The position numbers were made by a program, and so were the translations under genes. Shown one piece after another: positions 50,353 to 59,026 of a stretch of 64,000 nt of DNA (positions within the stretch are counted from its first letter, which is position 1; every line of letters begins with the position of its first letter). This stretch comes from Alistipes onderdonkii. GTDB lineage: Bacteria > Bacteroidota > Bacteroidia > Bacteroidales > Rikenellaceae. The stretch is taken from assembly GCF_025145285.1 (NCBI RefSeq), contig NZ_CP102251.1, forward strand, positions 1,736,001-1,800,000, written 5' to 3'. A model generated the notes under the pieces. That model did no database searches, had not been told where the DNA came from, and was given only the letters and a program-made list of their open reading frames with translations.

Positions 50353-51036
50353 ATGGAAATCAAGAAATCACCCAAAGCAGACCTTCAGAACAAGCGGGGT
50401 CTTTTGCTTGAAATCGGACTTGTCGTAGCCCTTATCCTGGTTATTGCGGCTTTTGCCTACACGCCGAAGGAGTACCGGATCGAAAAGCCGGACTTGAACT
50501 ACGGCCCGGTTGAAGAAGAAATTACCGAGATTACCCGTCAGGATCAGAAGCCGCCCGAGCCTCCCAAGAAGGTCGAGGTGAAGGTGATCGCCGACCTGTT
50601 GCAGGTGGTGACCAACGACACGAAGATCACGACCGAGGTGGACTTCGCCGAATTCGACGAGAACACCGAGGTGATCCAGCAGGTCGACGTGGTCGAGGAG
50701 ACCATCGAGGACGACCAGCCGTTCCTGATCGCCGAGACGATGCCTTCGTTCCAGGGCGGAGACCTCAATACCTTCCGTACGTGGGTTCAGCAGAACGTCA
50801 AGTTTCCGCAGATCGCCCTCGAAAACGGTATCCAGGGTCGTGTGGTTCTTTCGTTCGTGATCGAGAAGGACGGCCGTCTGACCAATATCCAGGTGTTGCA
50901 GACGCCCGACCGGTCGCTTTCCGAAGAGGCCATCCGCGTACTGAACAAGTCGCCGAAATGGAGCCCCGGCAAGCAGCGCAACCAGGTTGTACGTGTAAAG
51001 TACACCCTGCCCGTTGACTTCCGCGTGCAGAACTAA
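50353..51036 (+). CDS. TonB-family energy transducer (first copy)
   Basis: A 227-residue inner-membrane-anchored protein. One helix lies at about residues 18-37 (GLLLEIGLVVALILVIAAFAY). An acidic, proline-containing periplasmic spacer follows, then a C-terminal TonB domain (about 135-227; NVKFPQIALENGIQGRVVLS, VIEKDGRLTNIQVLQTPDR). Such proteins couple the proton-motive-force complex ExbBD to outer-membrane receptors. No exbBD genes are beside it. It is followed 96 bases later by a close paralogue. Confidence 0.92.
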   Translation: MEIKKSPKADLQNKRGLLLEIGLVVALILVIAAFAYTPKEYRIEKPDLNYGPVEEEITEITRQDQKPPEPPKKVEVKVIADLLQVVTNDTKITTEVDFAEFDENTEVIQQVDVVEETIEDDQPFLIAETMPSFQGGDLNTFRTWVQQNVKFPQIALENGIQGRVVLSFVIEKDGRLTNIQVLQTPDRSLSEEAIRVLNKSPKWSPGKQRNQVVRVKYTLPVDFRVQN

Positions 51037-51132
51037 GCCGGGACGGTAGGGGGTTTCGGCGGCAGCGACCCGGAATCCGACGATACATACGCTGCACTGG
51101 ATTCGCGTACTAACCACCTAATTCTGATTGAT

Positions 51133-51810
51133 ATGGAGATTAAAAAATCATTCAAGGCAGATCTTAGGAATAAGAGAGGCCTTTTATTGGAGATCGGTTT
51201 GGTCGTGGCATTGTCCCTGGTCATTGTCGCATTTACCTATACGCCGGACGAGTACAGAATTCAGAAAGTCGCAGTGGATGTTATGCCCGTCGATGTCGAT
51301 ATTGTCCCGGTCACGACCGACGCGCCCAAACAGAAACCCCAGAAGGTTGAGGTAAAGGCCCTTTCCCAGTTGATCGAGGTCATTCCCAATCACCGGTTCG
51401 TGCAGACGGATCTCACATTCGAGGATTTCGATCCTGATGCGATTGTCGAAATAGTGCCGCCGGCCAAGGACGAGGATTTTGCGGACGACACGATTTTCAT
51501 TACCGCCGAGACGATGCCATCGTTCCAGGACGGAGACCTCAATACGTTCCGGGCGTGGGTGATGCAGAATGTCAAGTTCCCGCAGGTTGCCCTTGAGAAC
51601 CGGATTCAGGGCCGTGTCGTTCTTTCGTTCGTAATTGACAAGGACGGTCGCCTGACCAATATCGAGGTGTTGCAGTCGCCCGACCGGTCGCTTTCCGAAG
51701 AAGCCATCCGCGTGCTGAACAAGTCGCCGAAATGGAGCCCCGGCAAGCAGCGTAACCAGGCTGTGCGTGTCAAATACACGCTCCCGGTCGATTTCCGCGT
51801 ACAGAACTGA
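51133..51810 (+). CDS. TonB-family energy transducer (second copy)
   Basis: A 225-residue paralogue of the preceding gene. The first 45 residues and the last 90 are nearly the same, while the periplasmic spacer (about 46-125) is different: VMPVDVDIVPVTTDAPKQKP replaces the acidic spacer of the first copy. The DNA of the 3' ends is almost identical, which points to a recent tandem duplication or gene conversion. The different spacer may give a different reach or partner set. Confidence 0.92.
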   Translation: MEIKKSFKADLRNKRGLLLEIGLVVALSLVIVAFTYTPDEYRIQKVAVDVMPVDVDIVPVTTDAPKQKPQKVEVKALSQLIEVIPNHRFVQTDLTFEDFDPDAIVEIVPPAKDEDFADDTIFITAETMPSFQDGDLNTFRAWVMQNVKFPQVALENRIQGRVVLSFVIDKDGRLTNIEVLQSPDRSLSEEAIRVLNKSPKWSPGKQRNQAVRVKYTLPVDFRVQN

Positions 51811-51863
51811 CCGGGCGTATGTGGTTTGAGTTGAGAATGTTCTGCATGACAATTTAATAAATA

Positions 51864-51894
51864 GGGTATCCGCCGAAAGCAGGATACCCTTTTT
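51864..51894 (+). terminator. Rho-independent terminator after the TonB pair
   Basis: The 8-bp stem GGGTATCC/GGATACCC with a ten-base loop is followed by TTTTT. Confidence 0.87.
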
Positions 51895-51981
51895 GTAGCA
51901 TAATGTTTGCTCCCCGCAGGGAGCACCTTCCCTGCCGCATGTTGCGGCACGATGTGACTGTTTAAAATTAAGTGTACGACT

Positions 51982-53199
51982 TTGACTGAGAATAAGAATA
52001 TAACCCCGAACTCCGAGGCCGTTCCCGATTGCAGGGAGCGCGCCGTGATGGTCGCCGTTATCCGCGACAACCAGGATCCGCGGCAGGCCGAAGAGTTCCT
52101 CGACGAACTCGAATTCCTGGCCGAAACGGCTGATATCGTGAGTGTGAAACGCTTTACGCAGCGGCTGCCGCAGCCTTCGGCCCGCATATACGTCGGCCCG
52201 GGCAAGTTGGAAGAGATCGCCGGTTACTGCCGGGAGCAGCAGATCGACGTGGTGATTTTCGACGACGAGCTCTCCCCGTCGCAGACGCGCAATATCGAAA
52301 AGGCCATGCCCTGCCGCATCCTCGACCGTACGCGCCTGATCCTCGACATCTTCATGTCGCGGGCGCAGACGGCCTATGCCAAGACGCAGGTACAGCTGGC
52401 CAACTACGAATATATGCTGCCCCGCCTTTCGGGCATGTGGACTCACCTCGAACGGCAGCGCGGCGGTACCGGAACCCGCGGCGGTGCCGGTGAGCGCGAG
52501 ATCGAGACCGACCGCCGTATCATCCGCAACCGGATCTCCAAACTCAAGGAGGATCTGCAAAAAATCGACCGTCAGATGGCCGTGCAGCGCTCGAACCGCG
52601 GTTCGATGGTGCGTGTGGCGCTGGTAGGCTATACCAACGTGGGCAAGTCCACGTTGATGAACCTGATCTCCAAAAGCGAGGTGTTTGCCGAGAACAAACT
52701 CTTTGCGACACTTGACACGACGGTGCGCAAGGTGGTTTTCGACAACCTCCCGTTCCTGCTGTCCGATACCGTGGGATTCATCCGCAAACTTCCCACCGAG
52801 CTGATCGAGTCGTTCAAGTCGACGCTCGACGAGGTGCGCGAAGCCGACCTGCTGGTGCATGTGGTCGACATCTCGCATCCGCAGTTCGAAGAGCAGATCG
52901 ACGTGGTGAAGCAGACCCTGCAGGATATCGGCGCGGGCGACAAACCCGTTTATCTGGTCTTCAACAAGGTCGATGCCTATACCTATGTCAGGAAGGACGA
53001 CGACGACCTCACGCCCGCCACGCGCGAGAACCTGTCGCTCGACGACCTGAAAAAGAGCTGGATCGCCCGGGCCAATACCCCCTGCATTTTCCTTTCGGCG
53101 CTTGCCAAGACCAACATCGAGAAATTCCGTTCGGATCTCTACGGGATGGTACGCGAGATCCATGCCGGGCGTTACCCCTTCAACAACTTCCTTTATTGA
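51982..53199 (+). CDS. hflX: HflX-type ribosome-associated GTPase
   Basis: A 405-residue GTPase that binds the large ribosomal subunit and helps split or rescue stalled ribosomes. The HflX N-terminal domain runs to about residue 190 (RIYVGPGKLEEIAGYCR, LSPSQTRNIEKAM, LSGMWTHLERQRGGTGTRGG). The G domain shows GYTNVGKST, DTVGFIRKLP and NKVD. It appears to start at TTG 51982 (MTENKNITP); no ATG near it gives a full N-terminus. Length and motifs are normal for the family. Confidence 0.93.
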   Translation: MTENKNITPNSEAVPDCRERAVMVAVIRDNQDPRQAEEFLDELEFLAETADIVSVKRFTQRLPQPSARIYVGPGKLEEIAGYCREQQIDVVIFDDELSPSQTRNIEKAMPCRILDRTRLILDIFMSRAQTAYAKTQVQLANYEYMLPRLSGMWTHLERQRGGTGTRGGAGEREIETDRRIIRNRISKLKEDLQKIDRQMAVQRSNRGSMVRVALVGYTNVGKSTLMNLISKSEVFAENKLFATLDTTVRKVVFDNLPFLLSDTVGFIRKLPTELIESFKSTLDEVREADLLVHVVDISHPQFEEQIDVVKQTLQDIGAGDKPVYLVFNKVDAYTYVRKDDDDLTPATRENLSLDDLKKSWIARANTPCIFLSALAKTNIEKFRSDLYGMVREIHAGRYPFNNFLY

Positions 53200-53217
53200 C
53201 AACCAAACTTCTTACCT

Positions 53218-53874
53218 ATGACCCTGCATATTTTGAGTAAACAGGACACTGTCCTCAACAAGTTCATCGCACAGATCCGCGATAAGTCGGTGCAGAAGGA
53301 TTCGATGCGCTTCCGCCGTAACCTGGAGCGTATCGGGGAGATCACGGCCTATGAGATCTCGAAGGAGCTCGCCTATTCGCCCCGTATCGTCGAGACGCCT
53401 CTGGGCGAAGCGGAGGTCGGGCTGATCGACGACCAGGTCGTCGTGGCGACGATCCTACGGGCCGGGCTGCCTTACCATCAGGGATTCCTGAACTATTTCG
53501 ACGATGCCGAGAACGCCTTTGTCTCGGCCTACCGTAAAAGTACGAAAGACGGCAAGTTTACGGTCAAGGTCGAGTATATCTCGTGCGGCGACCTCGAAGG
53601 CAAGGTCTTGTTGCTGGTCGATCCGATGCTCGCCACGGGCTCTTCGCTCGTGCTGGCCTATAAGGCCTTGTGCGAAAAGGGTGGTACGCCCAAATATACG
53701 CACGTTGCAGCAGTGATTGCCAGCGAACAGGGGATCGACTACGTGCAGAAGAATATGCCGCGCAAAACCACCACGATCTGGGCGGCCGCCGTCGACGAGG
53801 AGTTGACTTCGCGCTGCTATATCGTCCCGGGTATCGGCGATGCCGGTGACCTGGCCTACGGCGAGAAGGTCTGA
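53218..53874 (+). CDS. upp: Uracil phosphoribosyltransferase
   Basis: A 218-residue salvage enzyme converting uracil and PRPP to UMP. It shows VATILRAGLPYHQGFLNYF, the PRPP loop LLLVDPMLATGSSLVLAYKAL and IVPGIGDAGDLAYGEKV at the C-terminus. It starts 18 bases after hflX. The next 217 bases hold no gene; a GC-rich hairpin at 53876-53894 has no T-tract. Confidence 0.95.
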   Translation: MTLHILSKQDTVLNKFIAQIRDKSVQKDSMRFRRNLERIGEITAYEISKELAYSPRIVETPLGEAEVGLIDDQVVVATILRAGLPYHQGFLNYFDDAENAFVSAYRKSTKDGKFTVKVEYISCGDLEGKVLLLVDPMLATGSSLVLAYKALCEKGGTPKYTHVAAVIASEQGIDYVQKNMPRKTTTIWAAAVDEELTSRCYIVPGIGDAGDLAYGEKV

Positions 53875-54091
53875 GCCCGGCACCTTGCGCCGGGAGCACC
53901 CGGCGCCGATGCCCGTCAGCCACTTTCCCGGTTTTGTCGGCCGGCGCGGCCGGAATTTCTTCCGAGCCGGGGATTTAGGGGCTGACCTGTCAACGTAGCC
54001 GCAGGCTGCGAATGACGCGGTCTGATTCGAAAATCCGGGGCGGAAATTTCCGGTACTTCGAAAGGTATGACCGCCAATTTAAGATGTGCGC

Positions 54092-55930
54092 ATGGTAAAG
54101 AAGAAGATAGCTTTTGTTTTAGCGGTGTTCTGTGCGACCGTTCTGCTGATGGCCGTCCAGAAACCCGTTTTCCTGGCCTACTATGCGGCCGATGCCGCGC
54201 AGGCTTCCGTCGGTGAATGGCTGGGCGTCGTGTGGCACGGGCTGACGCTCGACAGCACCGTCGCCGGGTATGTCACCGCACTGCCGCTGTTGCTGGCCCT
54301 TGTGTCGCTGTGGGTGCGGCTGCCCGGGAGAATATGGCGGCGGGTGCTGACAGGCTATTTCGTGTTAGTCGCAACCGTCACGGCGGTCATCTTCGCCGTC
54401 GATGTCGAGTTATACCAGCATTGGGGTTTCCGCCTCGATGCGACGATCCTGATTTACCTTACCGACCCCGAGGAGGCTATGGCGAGCGTCGATTTCTGGC
54501 TCGGGGTGCGCCAGACCCTGCTGGCCGTCGCCTACGCGGCGCTCATGGTCTGGGTCTACCGCCTCGTCTGCCGCCTGTTCGACGGGGAGCCGCTCCGCCG
54601 GGGTGCGGCGCTGCCGTGGAGCCTTGTCCTGCTGCTGCTCGCCGGGTGCGATTTCCTCGCCATCCGCGGCGGGCTGGGGGCTTCTGTCGCCAATGTGTCA
54701 AAGGCCTATTTCAGTGCGAACATGTTTCTGAACCATGCGGCGACCAACCCGGTCTTTTCGTTCCTTACGAGCCTCGGCGACCATACCGACTATGCCGCCG
54801 AATACCCCTTCTTCGACGAGGCCGGACGCGAGGAACGGTTTGCCCGCTTGCGCGGGAACGACCCTTCCGCCGCTGCTCCCGAGCGGGTGCTGACGACCTC
54901 GCGCCCCAATGTCGTGGTGGTTATTCTCGAAAGTTTCGCCCGTACGGTCATGGATGCCGATGTCGGCGGTCTGCCCGTCATGCCCAACATGCAGCGCCTG
55001 AAGGGCGAAGGCATCTGGTTCGAAAATTTCTTCGCCAACTCGTTCCGCACCGACCGGGGCGAGGTGGCTATCCTGAGCGGATTCCCTGCCCAGACCCGCA
55101 TGTCGATCATGAAGCTCCCGGCCAAGAGCCGTAACCTGCCCTCGCTGGCCCGTTCGCTCTCCGGCGCAGGATATGCCACCGGCTTCTCCTATGGCGGCGA
55201 TCTGAACTTCACCGACCAGGCGTCGTACATGTACGCTACGGGCTGGCAGCAGCTTACATGGCAGAAAGACCTGCGCTTCGATACCCCGCCGGCCGACTGG
55301 GGCTATGACGACGCGGTGATGTGCGATTGGTTTGCCGACCGCGTGATCGCCCTGAGCGGGAAGGGCGAGCCGTTCCTGGCCGGCATGCTGACATTGAGCA
55401 GCCATCGCCCGTTCGACGTGCCGTTCTCGAAGTTCGATGACAAGGAACTCAACGCCTTCGCCTTTTCCGACGAGTGCGTCGGCCGGATGGTCGACAAACT
55501 GAAGGCTTCGCCGGCATGGGACAACCTGCTTCTGGTGCTGGTCGCCGACCACGGCTATCCGTGGCCGCGGAGCCTCTCCTATAACGAGCCGCTGCGCCAC
55601 CGTATCCCGATGATCTGGCTGGGCGGTGCCGTCGCTGCACCGCGTGTGGTCGATACCTACGCTTCGCAGATCGACATCTGCGCCACGATCCTCGGACAGC
55701 TGGGGATCGACCACTCGGATTTCGATTACAGCAAGGATATTTTCGCCCCGACCCCCCCCCGTAAATTCGCGTACTATACGTTCAACGACGGTTTCGGCGT
55801 GGTCGATGCCTCGGGTGAGGCCGTGTGGGACGCTACGAGCGGCAAGGCTGTCAGCGAGACGGCACCCGGCCTGCTGGACATCGGCCGCACGATGCTCCAG
55901 ACGACCTATGTCGACATCGGAAACCGCTGA
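54092..55930 (+). CDS. LtaS-type membrane phosphotransferase/sulfatase-fold protein
   Basis: A 612-residue protein with five N-terminal membrane helices (to about residue 205) and an extracytoplasmic alkaline-phosphatase/sulfatase domain (about 270-600). The nucleophile region is NSFRTDRGEVAIL, where LtaS proteins carry a catalytic threonine (here T in FRTDRG). Other metal-site segments are VVVVILESFAR, LTLSSHRPF and LVADHGYPW. In a Gram-negative it probably transfers phosphoglycerol or phosphoethanolamine to glycans or lipids. A run of nine C at 55752-55760 lies in the coding region. A GTG two codons upstream (54086) is an alternative start. Confidence 0.88.
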   Translation: MVKKKIAFVLAVFCATVLLMAVQKPVFLAYYAADAAQASVGEWLGVVWHGLTLDSTVAGYVTALPLLLALVSLWVRLPGRIWRRVLTGYFVLVATVTAVIFAVDVELYQHWGFRLDATILIYLTDPEEAMASVDFWLGVRQTLLAVAYAALMVWVYRLVCRLFDGEPLRRGAALPWSLVLLLLAGCDFLAIRGGLGASVANVSKAYFSANMFLNHAATNPVFSFLTSLGDHTDYAAEYPFFDEAGREERFARLRGNDPSAAAPERVLTTSRPNVVVVILESFARTVMDADVGGLPVMPNMQRLKGEGIWFENFFANSFRTDRGEVAILSGFPAQTRMSIMKLPAKSRNLPSLARSLSGAGYATGFSYGGDLNFTDQASYMYATGWQQLTWQKDLRFDTPPADWGYDDAVMCDWFADRVIALSGKGEPFLAGMLTLSSHRPFDVPFSKFDDKELNAFAFSDECVGRMVDKLKASPAWDNLLLVLVADHGYPWPRSLSYNEPLRHRIPMIWLGGAVAAPRVVDTYASQIDICATILGQLGIDHSDFDYSKDIFAPTPPRKFAYYTFNDGFGVVDASGEAVWDATSGKAVSETAPGLLDIGRTMLQTTYVDIGNR

Positions 55931-55940
55931 TTCCGGGATA

Positions 55941-55960
55941 AATACCTGGATTTAGGTATT
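55941..55960. promoter_or_regulatory. Palindromic operator-like site before the hemerythrin operon
   Basis: Perfect arms AATACCT (55941-55947) and AGGTATT (55954-55960) flank six bases. The right arm overlaps the -33 element of the promoter at 55957-55989, so a bound protein could block it. It also lies 10 bases after the preceding stop codon, but no T-tract follows, so a terminator is less likely. Confidence 0.5.
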
Positions 55961-55989
55961 GCGCGGGGTGCGGTAATTCGTTATTTTTG
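55957..55989 (+). promoter_or_regulatory. Promoter of the hemerythrin/LuxR/CDF group
   Basis: TATTG at 55957-55961 and TATTTTTG (exact TAnnTTTG) at 55982-55989 are 20 bases apart. The start near 55996 is 11 bases before the ATG at 56007. Confidence 0.65.
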
Positions 55990-56006
55990 CAGATATTGAG
56001 CATACT

Positions 56007-56759
56007 ATGTATAGAATAGGACGATACAATTCCGACGACCGCATGTGCGACCTGGTTTGCGACCGCTACCCCGTGCTGCTTATCATGAGCCGCTTCGGTA
56101 TCGCACTGGGTTTCGGCGACAAGACCATCGGCGAGGTCTGCCTCGACAGCGGGGTCGATACGGCGACTTTTCTGGCTGTGGTGAATATGCATGCCGACGA
56201 CAAGGCCCCCGATCCGGAGACGATCTCCGTGGCCGCGCTTGTCAGCTACCTGCGCAATTCGCATAACTATTTCCTCGATTTCCGGCTTCCGGCCATCCGC
56301 CGCAAGCTGATCGAGGCGATCGATTGCAGCCATAACGACGTGGCTTTCGCCATCCTGCGGTTCTTCGACGAGTACGTCGCCGAAGTGCACAAGCACATGG
56401 ACTATGAGGAACAGAAAGTTTTCCCCTATGTCGAAGGGCTGCTCCGGGGGGAGCATCCCGAAGGCTATTCGATCGACATATTCCGCCGGCACCACGACCA
56501 GGTCGAGGCGAAACTCGCCGAACTGAAGCGGATCATCATCCGTTATTACCCTTCGGGCAGTACCAACGAGCTGAACGGCGTGCTTTTTGACATCTTCACC
56601 TGCGAACGCGACCTTGCGTCGCACAACGATATCGAAGACCGTCTGTTCATCCCGGCGATCAAGCGGCTCGAGGAGCGGACGGGGAGCGGGGTGTCCGGCA
56701 CACAGCCCGGGGACATGCCTCCGAAGCAACCCGCTCCCAAGAAAGGAGGCCGTCGATGA
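56007..56759 (+). CDS. Hemerythrin-domain protein
   Basis: A 250-residue protein with a short N-terminal segment resembling the ScdA/RIC N-terminal region (SRFGIALGFGDKTIGEVCLDSGVD, about 28-55) and a hemerythrin-type four-helix bundle with a di-iron ligand pattern: SHNYFLDFRLP near 85, HKHMDYEEQKVFP near 130, RRHHDQVEAKL near 160 and ASHNDIEDRLFIP near 205. RIC-type proteins help repair iron-sulfur clusters after oxidative or nitrosative damage; that role is inferred. The C-terminus is proline/lysine-rich. It overlaps the LuxR-type gene by 4 bases. Confidence 0.9.
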   Translation: MYRIGRYNSDDRMCDLVCDRYPVLLIMSRFGIALGFGDKTIGEVCLDSGVDTATFLAVVNMHADDKAPDPETISVAALVSYLRNSHNYFLDFRLPAIRRKLIEAIDCSHNDVAFAILRFFDEYVAEVHKHMDYEEQKVFPYVEGLLRGEHPEGYSIDIFRRHHDQVEAKLAELKRIIIRYYPSGSTNELNGVLFDIFTCERDLASHNDIEDRLFIPAIKRLEERTGSGVSGTQPGDMPPKQPAPKKGGRR

Positions 56760-57361
56760 AGGCGTTGAAACTCGCCGTCGCCGAGCCTTCGGCCATCCTG
56801 CGCTGTGGCATTATCGCCGTGTTGCGCCGCCTGCCGGCCCCCGACGTCGATATCCTCGAAATCGCCGATATTTCGCAGCTCACCGCGCAGTTGTCGCGCC
56901 ATCGTCCCGACGTGCTGGTCGTCAACCCGGCTTCGCTGGGATTTTGTACGCCCCAGCAACTGAGGGTGCAAACCGGTTGCGAGGGCCTGCGCTGCATTGC
57001 GTTGCAAATGTCCGTGACGGACGCCGCGACGCTCAATGCCTATGACGACGTGCTTTCGGTCTACGACCCGGTCGAGACGCTGCGCGAAAAGATCATGCAA
57101 CCGGTCGGCGATGCTCCCCGTGAAGAGCGCCAGGAACCGTTGAGCGCCCGCGAACGCGAGATCGTCGTCTGCATCGTCAAGGGAATGACCAACAAGCAGA
57201 TCGCCGATGCACTCTGCATTTCGACCCATACGGTCATCACACATCGGCGCAACATCGTGGCCAAGTTGCAGATACACTCTCCGGCAGGGCTTACGATCTA
57301 CGCCATCGTCAACAAACTGGTCGATCTCTCGGACATCCGGGATACGATCGCCGAAATATAA
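56756..57361 (+). CDS. LuxR-type transcription regulator with a degenerate receiver domain
   Basis: A 201-residue DNA-binding protein. The C-terminal LuxR/GerE helix-turn-helix covers about 128-185 (LSAREREIVVCIVKGMTNKQ, ADALCISTHTVITHRRNIV). The N-terminal 110 residues look like a receiver domain, but the phosphoacceptor position is N57 (DVLVVNPAS), the acidic pocket is reduced to one glutamate (AVAEPS) and the conserved lysine is absent (VYDPVET). It therefore probably does not work by phosphorylation. Coupling (ATGA) to a hemerythrin suggests it acts in a redox or nitric-oxide response. Confidence 0.88.
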   Translation: MKALKLAVAEPSAILRCGIIAVLRRLPAPDVDILEIADISQLTAQLSRHRPDVLVVNPASLGFCTPQQLRVQTGCEGLRCIALQMSVTDAATLNAYDDVLSVYDPVETLREKIMQPVGDAPREERQEPLSAREREIVVCIVKGMTNKQIADALCISTHTVITHRRNIVAKLQIHSPAGLTIYAIVNKLVDLSDIRDTIAEI

Positions 57362-57366
57362 CGGTT

Positions 57367-58260
57367 ATGGCACACGAACACCATCATCACGACCATACGG
57401 TCACGTCGCTCAACAAAGCCTTTATCCTCGGCATTGCGCTCAACGTGGCATTCGTTGTCGTCGAATTCGCCGTCGGGCTCTATTACGGGTCGATGGGGCT
57501 GCTGTCCGATGCCGGGCACAACCTTTCCGACGTGGCGAGCCTGCTGCTGGCCATGCTGGCTTTCCGCCTTGCACAGGCCCATGCTACGCCCCGGTATACC
57601 TACGGCTATAAGAAGAGCACGGTGCTCATTTCGCTGCTCAACTCCGTGATCCTGCTCGTCGCCGTGGGGGTCATCGTTGCCGAGAGCGTGGGGCGGATGC
57701 TGCATCCGGCACCCGTCGAGGGCGGAGCCATTGCCTGGACGGCCGGCGTCGGGGTCGTAATCAACGGCTTTACGGCCTGGCTTTTCATGAAGGATAAGGA
57801 CAAAGACCTGAACGTGAAAGGGGCTTATTTGCATATGGCCGCCGATGCGCTGGTGTCGGTGGGGGTGCTGGTGTCGGGTGTCGTGATCTCGTGGACGGGA
57901 TGGACGATCGTAGACCCCATCGTCGGGCTTGTCGTTGCCGCCGTGATCGTGGCATCGGTCTGGTCGCTGACGCGCGACAGCCTGCGTCTGTCGCTCGACG
58001 GCGTTCCCGTGGGTATCCGCATCGAGGAGGTGGAAAAGACGATGGAGGCCGTGCCGGGTGTCAAGGCCGTGCACCACATCCATGTCTGGGCGATCAGCAC
58101 TACCGAAAATGCCCTTACGGCGCATGTCGTGTTGGCAGAGCTGCCCCGTATGGAAACGGTCAAGAGACAGCTCAAAGCGGAGCTGGAAACGGCCGGGATC
58201 CATCATGTAACGCTCGAATTCGAATCTTCGGCCGAACATTGCCCCGGTACGTGCGACTGA
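57367..58260 (+). CDS. Cation diffusion facilitator (zinc-type efflux)
   Basis: A 297-residue CDF transporter exporting Zn2+ or related divalent ions in exchange for protons. The N-terminus is histidine-rich (MAHEHHHHDH). Six helices are visible, with the metal site formed by HNLSDVASLL in helix 2 and HMAADALVSVGVLV in helix 5. The C-terminal ferredoxin-like cytoplasmic domain contains VKAVHHIHVWAISTTENALTAHV. It starts 5 bases after the LuxR-type gene and is closed by the terminator at 58350. Confidence 0.94.
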   Translation: MAHEHHHHDHTVTSLNKAFILGIALNVAFVVVEFAVGLYYGSMGLLSDAGHNLSDVASLLLAMLAFRLAQAHATPRYTYGYKKSTVLISLLNSVILLVAVGVIVAESVGRMLHPAPVEGGAIAWTAGVGVVINGFTAWLFMKDKDKDLNVKGAYLHMAADALVSVGVLVSGVVISWTGWTIVDPIVGLVVAAVIVASVWSLTRDSLRLSLDGVPVGIRIEEVEKTMEAVPGVKAVHHIHVWAISTTENALTAHVVLAELPRMETVKRQLKAELETAGIHHVTLEFESSAEHCPGTCD

Positions 58261-58349
58261 TAGCGCGACCGGCCGGGAGGGGCTGTGTGCCTGCCTTTTG
58301 CGGGTTCCTCCGGTTTTTCCGCCCTGCGGGGGCACGTATGCTGTCTGAA

Positions 58350-58384
58350 AAAACAATCCGACCCGGAAAGGTCGGATTGTTTTT
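58350..58384. terminator. Bidirectional terminator between the CDF gene and yidD
   Basis: Arms AAAACAATCCGACC (58350-58363) and GGTCGGATTGTTTT (58370-58383) form a 14-bp stem with a six-base loop and T-tracts on both strands. It serves the convergent operons. Confidence 0.9.
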
Positions 58385-58433
58385 ATTGTCCCGGGCAGCA
58401 TTTGTGCCTTTCGGGCTTTGTCTACCTGCGGGT

Positions 58434-58694
58434 TCAGGGTACCGGGTCGTAACCGCTGCCTCCCCACGGATGGCACCGTGCGAGCCGCCGGAGCGTCAGC
58501 CACAGCCCCTTCAACGGCCCGTATTTACGCAGTGCTTCGAGGGCATATTGCGAGCAGGTCGGCGTGAAGCGGCACGACGGAGGCGTGAACGGGGAGATGC
58601 AGAGCTGGTAGAACTTCACCAACGCGATCAGCGGCAGGGCGCAGATGCGTTTAAAGGTGTTCCACGACTGTTTCCAGAATCCGGCGGACTGCAT
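58434..58694 (-). CDS. yidD: YidD membrane protein insertion efficiency factor
   Basis: An 86-residue basic protein of the YidD family, thought to assist YidC-mediated insertion. It shows ALPLIALVKFYQLCISPFTPP and CRFTPTCSQYALEALRKYG with the family cysteines. It overlaps the 3' end of rnpA by 44 bases, the classical arrangement. Confidence 0.94.
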   Translation of the reverse strand: MQSAGFWKQSWNTFKRICALPLIALVKFYQLCISPFTPPSCRFTPTCSQYALEALRKYGPLKGLWLTLRRLARCHPWGGSGYDPVP

Positions 58695-59019
58695 TTTGAA
58701 TGGTTTTATAGGGCAGCACCTCTTTCGAGGAGTAGATCAGCGCCAGGTCGAGGTTCGCCGGGCTACCGTTCTTCAACGTCTGTTTCTGCAACCGGTATGC
58801 CTCCTTGGTGCGGCGCCGCAGCAAGTTGCGTTTGTTGGCCCGCTTGTGGAATTTCTTGGGCACGGAGAACAATACCTCGACCGAAGGTATCTCGTCGGCC
58901 TCGGCGAACCAGACGTACCGGAACGGGAAGATGAACCCGCTCTCCCCGCTCTCGAACATGCGGCGCACGGCACCGAGCGAACGGAGCCGTTCCGTGCGGG
59001 GAAGCGAGCAGTCGGGCAT
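58651..59019 (-). CDS. rnpA: Ribonuclease P protein component
   Basis: A 122-residue basic protein binding the RNase P RNA and helping tRNA 5' maturation. The family signature appears as KRNLLRRRTKEAYRLQK with VLFSVPKKFHKRANKRN before it. rpmH is not beside it, as is usual in Bacteroidetes. It follows the hemD-like gene with 7 bases between. Confidence 0.93.
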   Translation of the reverse strand: MPDCSLPRTERLRSLGAVRRMFESGESGFIFPFRYVWFAEADEIPSVEVLFSVPKKFHKRANKRNLLRRRTKEAYRLQKQTLKNGSPANLDLALIYSSKEVLPYKTIQNAVRRILETVVEHL

Positions 59020-59026
59020 GGCTATT

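Noticed and set aside
51184..53202. A 672-residue minus-strand open frame
   Set aside because: It is antisense to the second TonB gene and hflX, both of which have clear family motifs; long antisense frames are common in this GC range.
53876..53894. GC-rich hairpin after upp as a terminator
   Set aside because: CCCGGC/GCCGGG stem is present but no T-tract follows, so termination cannot be supported.
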